64,000 bases of DNA from Clostridia bacterium (lineage in GTDB: Bacteria > Bacillota > Clostridia > Christensenellales > Borkfalkiaceae): contig JAFTHW010000001.1 in assembly GCA_017457225.1 (NCBI GenBank), positions 1 to 64,000 of the forward strand, in the 5' to 3' direction. The notes under the pieces were generated by a model, which saw nothing but the letters and a program-made list of their open reading frames with translations, made no database searches and was not told where the DNA came from. This document shows, in pieces, positions 55,834 to 63,467 of this stretch. Numbering within the stretch: position 1 is the first letter of the stretch; the number at the start of each line of letters is the position of its first letter. A program made the translations under genes and the position numbers.

Positions 55834-57975
55834 ATGGCAACCCCTTTAACATCTAACGCAATTTTAAGAGAGTTGAATTTGAGTAAGTCAACGTTTTATT
55901 ACTTGCTTAAAAATAATCTTATTTCTATTCCTACAACCGATTCGGGAAGATATGTTTGGGATAATGAAACGCTTTTAGCGTTAAAATCTATTATGCAAGA
56001 GTGTGAGCAGGTGGAAACGATTATGGAACAACCAAAAGTAAAAAGAACAAAAATCAATAATCGTCGCTATCTTGGCAATAAGTATAAGTTGTTGGATTTT
56101 ATTACGGGAACAGTAGCGAATGAGTGTACGGGAATCAATACCGTTGCGGATATTTTTGCGGGAACGGGGTCAGTTGCCTCAGCTTTTGCGGATAAAAAGT
56201 TGATTACAAACGATTTCCTATATTTTAACTATATTTGCAACGTTGCGTGGTTCGGCGCGGAAAAATATGACGAAGAAAAAGTAGAAAACTTGCTTTTCTA
56301 CTATAATGCCGTACAACCGAAAGAAGAAAACTATATGTCGTTGAATTTCGCCGATACATTTTTTTCGTTGGAAGATTGCCGAAAAATCGGCTTTATTCGT
56401 GAAGATATTGAAAAAAATTACCGTGAAAATAAAATCAATGCACGCGAACGCGCTATATTGATTACTTCGCTCCTTTATGCTATGGATAAAATTGCCAATA
56501 CTTGCGGTCATTATGATGCGTATATTAAAGGCGGTGTTTTCGATAAGCATTTGGAATTGTGTTTCCCTATGGCAAGCAACGAAAATAACGAAAATAATCA
56601 ATGCTATTGCGAAGATTCCAATAAGTTGGTGGAAAGAATCGAGGCGGATTTGGTGTATATCGACCCCCCGTATAATTCCCGTCAATATTGCGATGCGTAT
56701 CATCTTTTGGAAAACGTTGCAAAGTGGGAAAAACCTGCCGTTACAGGCGTTGCCTTAAAAATGGATAGAAAGCATTTGAAAAGTGATTATTGCACTTCCA
56801 GCGCAACAAAGGCTTTTGAAGATTTGATTTCAAAAATCAAAGCAAAGTATATTTTACTTTCTTATAACAATATGGCAAACAAAGGGAACGGGCGTTCCAA
56901 TGCCAAAATAAGTGATGACGATATAATGCGCATTTTGTCGCGGAAAGGCAAAGTTAAAGTATTTTCCGAAGAATACAAGGCATTTAGCGCAGGCAAATCG
57001 AATATAACCGACAATCAAGAACGCTTATTTTTGTGCGAATGTTACGATTATAAGCAAAAAGAATTGTTCCAATCGCCGTTGAATTATATGGGCGGTAAAT
57101 TCAAGTTACTGCCCCAAATATTACCCCATTTTCCGCAGGATATTGAGTGTTTTGTGGATATATTCTGTGGCGGTGGTAACGTTGGCATTAACGTACCTTG
57201 CAACAAAGTTATTTTTAACGATAATAACAGTTTGCTCCGCTATATGTTCGGCACGTTCCAAAATCTTGACAAACAATCGACTTTTGAAATGATTGATGCG
57301 ATTATCGAGCATTACGGATTGTCGAATACCGATAAATACGGCTATGATTATTACGGTTGCAATAGCGCGGAAGGCTTGGCAAAGTATAACAGTGAAAAAT
57401 ATATTAAACTGCGCGATGATTTCAACCATAACGCAAACTTGGAATATAACTACTATGTTATGCTTTACGTTTTAATTGTGTATGCGTTTAATAATCAAAT
57501 TCGTTTCAATAAAAAAGGCGAGTTTAATTTGCCCGTCGGAAAAAGAGATTTTAATAAGAAAATGCGCGAAAAATTATCCGCGTTTATTGATAGGTTGAAA
57601 AGCGGCGATTATAAATTTGAAAGTCTTGATTTCCGTGAATTGCCGAACGATGATTGGACTGAAAAAACATTCGTGTACGCCGATCCCCCGTATTTGATTG
57701 CTTGTGCTACGTATAACGAACAAGACGGGTGGAATGAAACACTTGAACGTGAATTACACGCATATTTGGATAAGCTACACGAACGCGGTATAAAGTTTGC
57801 ACTTTCCAACGTATTGCAAACAAAAGGCAGGCAAAACGATATATTGTTAGAATGGTTAAATAAAAATATCGGAAAATATCGTGTCATTTATTTGGACTAT
57901 ACGTACTCCAATTCCAATTATCAGATTAAAGATAGAACGTTAAAAACCGATGAGGTTTTAATCGTGAATTATTAA
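55834..57975 (+). CDS. HTH-fused double D12-class adenine methyltransferase (type IIS)
   Basis: A 713-residue protein with three parts. Residues 1-55 form an HTH (SNAILRELNLSKSTFYYLLK, wing RYVWDNETLLALKSIM). Residues about 75-395 form D12-class methyltransferase 1: SAM motif VADIFAGTGSVASAF and catalytic VYIDPPYNSRQYCDAY. Residues about 410-713 form methyltransferase 2: LNYMGGKFKLLPQIL, VDIFCGGGNVGIN and VYADPPYLIACATYNE. Two fused adenine-N6 methyltransferases, one per strand of an asymmetric site, is the M.FokI-type layout. Start ATG 55834 with TAGGAG. The AlwI-family nuclease follows 12 bp later. The added HTH may autoregulate the operon. Confidence 0.9.
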   Translation: MATPLTSNAILRELNLSKSTFYYLLKNNLISIPTTDSGRYVWDNETLLALKSIMQECEQVETIMEQPKVKRTKINNRRYLGNKYKLLDFITGTVANECTGINTVADIFAGTGSVASAFADKKLITNDFLYFNYICNVAWFGAEKYDEEKVENLLFYYNAVQPKEENYMSLNFADTFFSLEDCRKIGFIREDIEKNYRENKINARERAILITSLLYAMDKIANTCGHYDAYIKGGVFDKHLELCFPMASNENNENNQCYCEDSNKLVERIEADLVYIDPPYNSRQYCDAYHLLENVAKWEKPAVTGVALKMDRKHLKSDYCTSSATKAFEDLISKIKAKYILLSYNNMANKGNGRSNAKISDDDIMRILSRKGKVKVFSEEYKAFSAGKSNITDNQERLFLCECYDYKQKELFQSPLNYMGGKFKLLPQILPHFPQDIECFVDIFCGGGNVGINVPCNKVIFNDNNSLLRYMFGTFQNLDKQSTFEMIDAIIEHYGLSNTDKYGYDYYGCNSAEGLAKYNSEKYIKLRDDFNHNANLEYNYYVMLYVLIVYAFNNQIRFNKKGEFNLPVGKRDFNKKMREKLSAFIDRLKSGDYKFESLDFRELPNDDWTEKTFVYADPPYLIACATYNEQDGWNETLERELHAYLDKLHERGIKFALSNVLQTKGRQNDILLEWLNKNIGKYRVIYLDYTYSNSNYQIKDRTLKTDEVLIVNY

Positions 57976-57987
57976 GGAGAGAGAAAT

Positions 57988-59955
57988 ATGCCAGCTTATA
58001 AAAGTTATTGTTGGGCACTTGGTACGACAAGTTTCCGTATGGTAGAATTTAATAGAAAGATTGAACAACAATTACAGCTCCTTAAAGATTTTTGGGCATT
58101 ACCGCAATATGCGAATGAAAATTGGAGCGCAAATAACCCTGTTCAAATCGCGTACTACAATTACATTAAGGAGCAGGGATTTATTGAAGATAAAGACGCT
58201 CCCCGTAAAGATAAAGATGCCCGTGAGAAAACTTCGGGCTTGGTTGCGTTGGGCTTGATTAGCGATGAAAGAAGATTGACAGTTGCAGGCGAAGCCTTGT
58301 TAAGCGTAGCAACTTCGGGCGATTTTAATCGAAATAATTTATTGCAAATTCCTGCGGATAGCTTTATCTATTTCAAACAACTTTTAAAATATTCGATTAC
58401 GTTCGATGACGGAAAGGTGCGCCCGTATTTGATTTTAGCGTATATGCTTTCCGAGTTGGGCGAAATTAGTAAAGACGAGTTTACATATTTATTGCCCCTT
58501 GCAATCAACCAAGAAAAGACCGATTTTATTATCAATGCAATTCGTGAAATTAGAAACGGCAATGCCACGATTGATGATGTAATTGTTTCTATTATTTACG
58601 GAATGGAAAATTACCAAGAAGCGAAAGAAATGTTCGTTTCCACGCGTATTGTCAATGAGGCATTGATTCAAGAAATTGGTATGAATCGTAAAAGCCGTAG
58701 TTATGACAAGCCGTATTTTCGTTTGTATAATGCGTTAGACTTGTTCCAACGTGAACAAACGGACGAAAATGCAGTACATTTGCTTTCGGCTGTAAGCTGT
58801 ATTTCTGGTAAAGCAAGAATCTATTGGAAACAGTATTTATTCAATACTCCGTTGACTTCCGTAATTGAGCGTGAAGGCGCGTCAACTGTCAATATGGTTG
58901 ATTTATTTAGAACGCTCAATTTGACAGCGTTTAAGGAAGAATTTTTCCGTTTATTACATTTATTCAAGGCAAAGAGCTTATTGTCCGATTATTACGATTT
59001 GAATAAACGCTATTTCAAAACTTCGGACACGGTACTTTTCCAAGACGAAAAAGTGAAGTTTGATATTATTCCTAACTGTTTCTTTGCTTTGGTAAAAGAT
59101 AGTTTGTTGGATATTGCGTTTACGAGCGATAGAAATTTGGGGGCGGATTGCAATTTAGCAACGATTGATACAGCGTTTAATATTTCGCAACAGCAAATTT
59201 TCAATAAAGCCGAAGAAGTGTACGGCGTTCACGTTCGCAATTTGTACGATATTCAAGCCTTTGTTGACCAAGAGCGTTATGACCGCTTGAATCAAATGAT
59301 TGATGCGAAGTTTACCGATGAAAACCTTGCGATTCTAATGGATAAATTTGAACGGCGCGAAGATTCGGATATACAAGCTATGGTTACGAATAACGCCGAT
59401 ATTCCAACCATTTTTGAATACGTGCTTGCGATTGCGTGGTATAAGATTTCGGGCAGACAAGGCAAAGTTTTAGAGTATATGAATTTGTCGCTCGATGCGG
59501 ATTTATTACCGATAACACACGCCGCAGGTGGACACGAAGATATTACATATAAATATGAGGCAACCGCCGATTATCCTGCTCATACGCTTTTGATTGAGGC
59601 AACGTTGGCGAATAGCACAAATCAACGTCGTATGGAAATGGAACCTGTTTCAAGACATTTGGGCGATTATTTGCTTTCCCACGAAGAAGAGGCGTATTGC
59701 GTATTCGCAACAACGTATTTGCATATCAACGTAATTGGAGATTTCCGTGGGCGTAAGTTGATGACATATTATTCTACGGACGGAACAAAATCGGTTGACG
59801 GAATGAAAATTATTCCTTGTCAAACGACTGAAATTAAAACGATAATTCAGCGCGGTATCACATACGCGCAGTTATATCGTATTTTTGAAAACGCATATCA
59901 ATCCGCCCTTGCGCCGCGCGATTGGTATGAAAAAGAAATTGTAGAAATGTTGTAA
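57988..59955 (+). CDS. AlwI-family type IIS restriction endonuclease
   Basis: A 655-residue nuclease. The start (CWALGTTSFRMVEFNRKIEQ) and the cleavage-domain block (LLPITHAAGGHEDITYKYEA, then LLIEATLANSTNQRRMEMEP and VSRHL) match the AlwI/PleI/BstNBI family, in which the Asp and Glu of the D-x(n)-E-A-T segment form a PD-(D/E)XK-like centre. The N-terminal half carries recognition, the C-terminal half cleavage a few bases away. Start ATG 57988 with AAGGAGAGAG. Downstream of a double methyltransferase, as expected of a complete type IIS system. The exact recognition sequence (GGATC, GGATG, GAGTC or other) cannot be read from sequence. Confidence 0.88.
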   Translation: MPAYKSYCWALGTTSFRMVEFNRKIEQQLQLLKDFWALPQYANENWSANNPVQIAYYNYIKEQGFIEDKDAPRKDKDAREKTSGLVALGLISDERRLTVAGEALLSVATSGDFNRNNLLQIPADSFIYFKQLLKYSITFDDGKVRPYLILAYMLSELGEISKDEFTYLLPLAINQEKTDFIINAIREIRNGNATIDDVIVSIIYGMENYQEAKEMFVSTRIVNEALIQEIGMNRKSRSYDKPYFRLYNALDLFQREQTDENAVHLLSAVSCISGKARIYWKQYLFNTPLTSVIEREGASTVNMVDLFRTLNLTAFKEEFFRLLHLFKAKSLLSDYYDLNKRYFKTSDTVLFQDEKVKFDIIPNCFFALVKDSLLDIAFTSDRNLGADCNLATIDTAFNISQQQIFNKAEEVYGVHVRNLYDIQAFVDQERYDRLNQMIDAKFTDENLAILMDKFERREDSDIQAMVTNNADIPTIFEYVLAIAWYKISGRQGKVLEYMNLSLDADLLPITHAAGGHEDITYKYEATADYPAHTLLIEATLANSTNQRRMEMEPVSRHLGDYLLSHEEEAYCVFATTYLHINVIGDFRGRKLMTYYSTDGTKSVDGMKIIPCQTTEIKTIIQRGITYAQLYRIFENAYQSALAPRDWYEKEIVEML

Positions 59956-60002
59956 TTTGAAAGAATTTTTGTTTTTCAATATTACAACAAAAGGAGATTA
60001 TT

Positions 60003-61227
60003 ATGCAACACTATCAGTTGTCATTTGAAGATATTGAGAAACAAAAAATAGTTGAAAAAGAACCTATGCGATATGCATTTATAGATGAATGCGGCGGTTT
60101 TGGATTTGATTTTTCAAAGGATAATACGAGTAAATATTTCATTTTGGGGAAAGGATAATACGAGTAAATATTTCATTTTGGGGGCAGTTATTGCAAAAAA
60201 ACACGAGGTAGATTCTCTGTCGGACTCCATTGATTCTTTACGTAAAAAATTCTTTTCTAATAATGAAATGAAATCCAAGGCTATTGGCTCTAATGATAAA
60301 CGGCGTATGGCTCTTTTAACCGAAATTTTACAGCTGGATTTTAAGGTCATTTTACTTATAGCCGACAAAGAGAAATTCAAAGAGAAATCTGCATTAACTG
60401 AATACAAAAAAACTTTTTATAAATTTATGCATAAATTGTTGTACAACAATTTATATCTTGTATATCCAAAATTAAAAATTTGTGCCGATGCATTAGGAGA
60501 TAATGAATTTAAGGAAGGTTTCAAAAGATATGTAGAGTCTAATCGTCCTAAATATAATATTTTTAACGATTATGACTTTGATTTTGCGGATAGTCAAAAC
60601 AACAATTTAGTGCAACTTGCAGATATTATTGTGGGAAGTATTGCACGTTCGTTGTTAGAACCAACCGCGCCTAATTACCAAGAAATATTGTCAGGCAAAA
60701 TATCGCATATTGAATATTTTCCGAATACAGGGAAACCCAATATTGTTAATCAGGAAGATTTAAGCAAGTTCAATGATGATATTTATAATCTTTCAGTTCG
60801 ATTAGCTGACCAATATATAGACTCAAATATAAAATCGATTGAGAATGAAAAGCGTTTGCGTGTAGGTTTTTTACGAATATTATTATTTGAGGTTCAAAAT
60901 GGAAACCCTTTCAAATTTGTTACTTCGTATAAAATTTTGGAATCTCTTAATGAGTATGTTGGATTTAAGGTGTCCAAAACTTATTTGTATCGTCAAATAG
61001 TCGCTCCTTTACGTGATGAAAAAATTCTAATTTCAAGTAGTCCGCAAGGATATAAAATCCCGGTTTCTATTGATGATATTTTTTCTTATGTACATCAAAC
61101 GCATACGATTGTATCGCCAATGCTACATCGTGTTGAAATTTGTCGGGATTTAATAAAAGAAAAAACGGGAACGTTAGATATTTTAGATAGTGAACCTTTT
61201 GTGAAATATAAAAAGTATTTTGATTAA
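60003..61227 (+). pseudogene. DUF3800 gene interrupted by a 34-bp tandem duplication
   Basis: The gene opens at ATG 60003 with AAAGGAG and reads 51 codons (MRYAFIDECGGFGFDFSKDN, then TSKYFILG) before a TAA at 60156. The rest of the protein continues in another frame (FILGAVIAKKHEVDSLSDSI onward) to 61227. The break is an exact 34-bp duplication, 60116-60149 and 60150-60183; removing one copy restores a 396-residue DUF3800 protein. DUF3800 proteins have an RNase H-like fold; candidate acidic residues are FIDEC, CADALGD and QLADIIVG. A C-terminal winged-helix region follows. Context is a defence island. An internal start in the second frame is possible. Confidence 0.85.
60116..60183. repeat. 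Exact 34-bp tandem duplication
   Basis: Two identical, directly adjacent 34-bp units (60116-60149, 60150-60183), each beginning AAAGGATAATACGAG and ending TTTTGGGG. The length is 11 codons plus one base, hence the frameshift in the DUF3800 gene. Confidence 0.97.
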
Positions 61228-61531
61228 GCAGTGCAATTTATGTTTAAATCAATTTGTTGGCAACGCGCATTTAAATGTACTTTAATAGTTTTCATACAAA
61301 ACATCTCATAGACAATCCATAAAAAAATTTTATAATCTGTAAAAAGATGGCAGTACCGTATTGACAATTTAGGAAATTAGGTTATACTACTTTTAAATGA
61401 ATAATATAAAATCGATTGATTTTTTATATTACTTATGTTATAATAATTTAAAAATAATCTATTTTTTGACAAAATTTAGCAAATTTTTTAATATTTATTT
61501 TGATATTATATCTTTCAAAGGGATATAAATC
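61228..61531. other. AT-rich intergenic region with two possible promoters
   Basis: No gene. One candidate promoter is TTGACA 61361-61366 with TATACT 61383-61388 (16-bp spacer); a second, nearer one is listed separately. The sequence is otherwise AT-rich with no clear structure. Confidence 0.5.
61466..61494 (+). promoter_or_regulatory. Promoter of the ImmA/IrrE-like gene
   Basis: TTGACA (61466-61471), 17-bp spacer, TAATAT (61489-61494), 38 bp ahead of ATG 61532. Confidence 0.5.
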
Positions 61532-62122
61532 ATGAATATTTTAAAAAAAATTACACGAAGGAAAAATAAAATGGAGCTCGATACAAAAAGAAAACAAGAA
61601 ATCGAAGAAATAGCTAGTCGTAAACTGAAAGAATTTGATTTGAATACGGCTGGATTTGATTTAATTCGTTTTCTGCAAGAAAAAGAAAATTTTAAAATTG
61701 CTTGGGACAATATGGAGGATGACACAACTGGATTTGTTATTGTTAATGACGAACAGGACATACCAGGAACAAATTCCAGAAAAATAATTGCTATTAATAG
61801 CAATTTACTGCATGAGCAATTTTTTATACAAAGACGTAGATTTATTGTTGCGCACGAATATGCGCATACACAGTTACATAAAAAAGAAAAAAAGTTATAT
61901 GCTCATCGTGATATATCAAAAAAGGATACATGCGAGGAAAAAGAGGCAGATTTTTTTGCGAGTTGTTTTTTAATGCCTAAAGATCTTATAAAAGCCCAGT
62001 TACAAAAAGAAGAAGTACAAAAAATGGAAGAGAACCGAAAAATTCAATATCTCGCTGAATTATTTAATGTTACAATAAAAAAGATGAAAAATCGTTTATT
62101 GGAGTTAAAGTATAATGATTGA
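61532..62122 (+). CDS. ImmA/IrrE family zinc metallopeptidase
   Basis: A 196-residue protein. The zinc motif is RRFIVAHEYAHTQLHKK (H-E-x2-H, about residues 109-113) with the third ligand region EKEADFFASCFLMP, both diagnostic of ImmA/IrrE peptidases. ImmA of ICEBs1 cleaves an element repressor. Here no XRE-family repressor lies beside it; its partner is a two-TM protein that overlaps its last eight bases. Start ATG 61532 (AAAGGGA) or ATG 61571 (AAGGAAAA). AT-rich codon use like the rest of the defence half. Inferred: regulates or triggers the adjacent membrane protein. Confidence 0.87.
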   Translation: MNILKKITRRKNKMELDTKRKQEIEEIASRKLKEFDLNTAGFDLIRFLQEKENFKIAWDNMEDDTTGFVIVNDEQDIPGTNSRKIIAINSNLLHEQFFIQRRRFIVAHEYAHTQLHKKEKKLYAHRDISKKDTCEEKEADFFASCFLMPKDLIKAQLQKEEVQKMEENRKIQYLAELFNVTIKKMKNRLLELKYND

Positions 62123-62663
62123 TGATTATGAATATATTCTGCAAAGATATATACAAGGAAAACATTTTTCGGGGCGATCATTTATCTTTTCAGATAGAGA
62201 TCCTGGAGATATTCTGGGGGAAGAAATAGAAAGACGAGAAGTATTATATACAAAATTACTTCAAGATTATTCTAGTATTACAAAAAAAAGAAACTCCTTG
62301 AAAGAAATTCATAAATGGGTGTTTTTTTGGATTATTATGATTGCAGGGGGGATTGTGTCTTATTTTTGTTATAAAGTAATATCCCGTGTTTTGGCAATAA
62401 AAGAAACTGAACAGTTTATCAAATCCTTTCCTGTCATAGCTACAGTATTTATATCTTTTTTATCAACTATCGTAGGGATTCCTCTTACCATAACTAAATT
62501 TTTATTTAATGCACAAGAAGATGAAAATATTACACATACAATTCAATGTACACAAGCGCACGATTTTGAAGAAGTAAAACTACTTAAAGAACGTTATACA
62601 GGACATAAACGAAAAACAAAGCAAAAAAAATATGAAAAAGATGAGGACTATAATAAAAAGTAG
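62115..62663 (+). CDS. Two-TM membrane protein coupled to ImmA/IrrE
   Basis: A 182-residue protein of no recognised family. A cytoplasmic N-terminal helix-rich part (about 1-68) has DRDPGDILGEEIERREVLYT. Two transmembrane helices follow (about 70-92, WVFFWIIMIAGGIVSYFCY; about 107-130, SFPVIATVFISFLSTIVGIP). A cytoplasmic tail is rich in K/E/D (KRKTKQKKYEKDED). Start ATG 62115 overlaps the peptidase gene by eight bases, so expression is coupled. A small membrane protein paired with a protease is a layout seen in abortive-infection systems, but no homology is claimed. Confidence 0.7.
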   Translation: MIDDYEYILQRYIQGKHFSGRSFIFSDRDPGDILGEEIERREVLYTKLLQDYSSITKKRNSLKEIHKWVFFWIIMIAGGIVSYFCYKVISRVLAIKETEQFIKSFPVIATVFISFLSTIVGIPLTITKFLFNAQEDENITHTIQCTQAHDFEEVKLLKERYTGHKRKTKQKKYEKDEDYNKK

Positions 62664-62749
62664 TTTTATGTTAAATAAGTTTCTATAATAAAGTGATGAA
62701 GTTTGTATAATTTTTAGTAGTTGGACTTTGTTGACTTTTATTTGTATAA

Positions 62750-62787
62750 AAAAGCGGTTCAACTTACGTTTAACTCGCTCCACCAAA
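62750..62787 (+). repeat. Direct repeat copy A, remnant of an S23 gene 3' end
   Basis: These 38 bp match 63267-63304 at 34 positions. Copy B lies inside the S23 gene and encodes KSGSIYVTLAPPK; copy A reads KSGSTYV-stop-LAPPK. Copy A is followed by the inverted repeat AATCGACAAAC / GTTTGTCGATT (about 62789-62819). Suggests an earlier S23 copy or a duplication boundary. Confidence 0.6.
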
Positions 62788-62927
62788 AATCGACAAACTT
62801 CGACAGATGTTTGTCGATTTACCTATTACCTCTTCACTCTTCACTTTTCACTTGCAATATGTCTGTCGATTTTTGTAAGTAATAGTGAATAATGAAAAAG
62901 TGTGGAAATATTATAAAGGGGAAAAGT

Positions 62928-63371
62928 ATGCAAGAAAGTCCGTTGATTACAAAATCAAAAACATTTGCATTAGAAATTATTCGTGTTTGTAATGAAATCA
63001 AAAACACGAAAAAAGAAAGCATATTGACAAATCAACTTATCTGTTCGGGGACAAGTGTTGGCGCAAATATTCGTGAAGCATTTTACGCACGCGGGAAAGC
63101 GGATTTTATTGCAAAATTACAAATCGCATTGAAAGAATGTTCGGAAAGCGAATATTGGTTAGAACTTTTAATTGAAAGCGGATATTACGATAAGAAAGAT
63201 ATTTTAGAACTGTGTTTAGAAGTAAAACGCTTGTTGATATCTTCTTTGAACACCGCAAAGCAAAATAAAAGCGGTTCAATTTACGTTACGCTCGCTCCAC
63301 CAAAGCCGCATAATCCGAACCATTTGGTGGGAACCGATTGGTTCGGGTTTTGTTATACAAATTACTTATAA
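62928..63371 (+). CDS. S23/four-helix-bundle protein
   Basis: A 147-residue protein. Residues 1-112 match the four-helix-bundle family (S23, '23S rRNA intervening sequence protein', related to Avd): LITKSKTFALEIIRVCNEIK, QLICSGTSVGANIREAFYAR and DFIAKLQIALKECSESEYWL are the conserved helices with the 'S-x2-E-x2-Y-W' signature. A C-terminal extension of about 35 residues (SGSIYVTLAPPKPHNPNHLV) is not part of the fold. Start ATG 62928 with AAAGGGG. The DNA ahead contains a TTCACTCTTCACTTTTCACT run and a roughly complementary AGTGAATAATGAAAAAGTG, often seen around such genes. No reverse transcriptase is adjacent. Confidence 0.8.
   Translation: MQESPLITKSKTFALEIIRVCNEIKNTKKESILTNQLICSGTSVGANIREAFYARGKADFIAKLQIALKECSESEYWLELLIESGYYDKKDILELCLEVKRLLISSLNTAKQNKSGSIYVTLAPPKPHNPNHLVGTDWFGFCYTNYL
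63267..63304 (+). repeat. Direct repeat copy B, inside the S23 gene
   Basis: Partner of 62750-62787 (34 of 38 identical); encodes the start of the C-terminal extension of the S23 protein. Confidence 0.6.
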
Positions 63372-63397
63372 TTGATAAAAATAGTGACAGTCGGACA

Positions 63398-63425
63398 TTG
63401 ACAAATAAAAAATCTATGCTATAAT
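63398..63425 (+). promoter_or_regulatory. Promoter of the last gene
   Basis: TTGACA (63398-63403), 16-bp spacer, TATAAT (63420-63425); GAGGT follows at 63460-63464. Confidence 0.72.
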
Positions 63426-63467
63426 GCCTCTACGTTTGCAAGCGAAATAAAATTTAAGTGAGGTATT

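Noticed and set aside
62750..62787. tRNA-like 3' end (GGTTCAA ... CTCGCTCCACCA)
   Set aside because: Does not fold into a T arm or acceptor stem and is explained as a decayed copy of S23 coding sequence.
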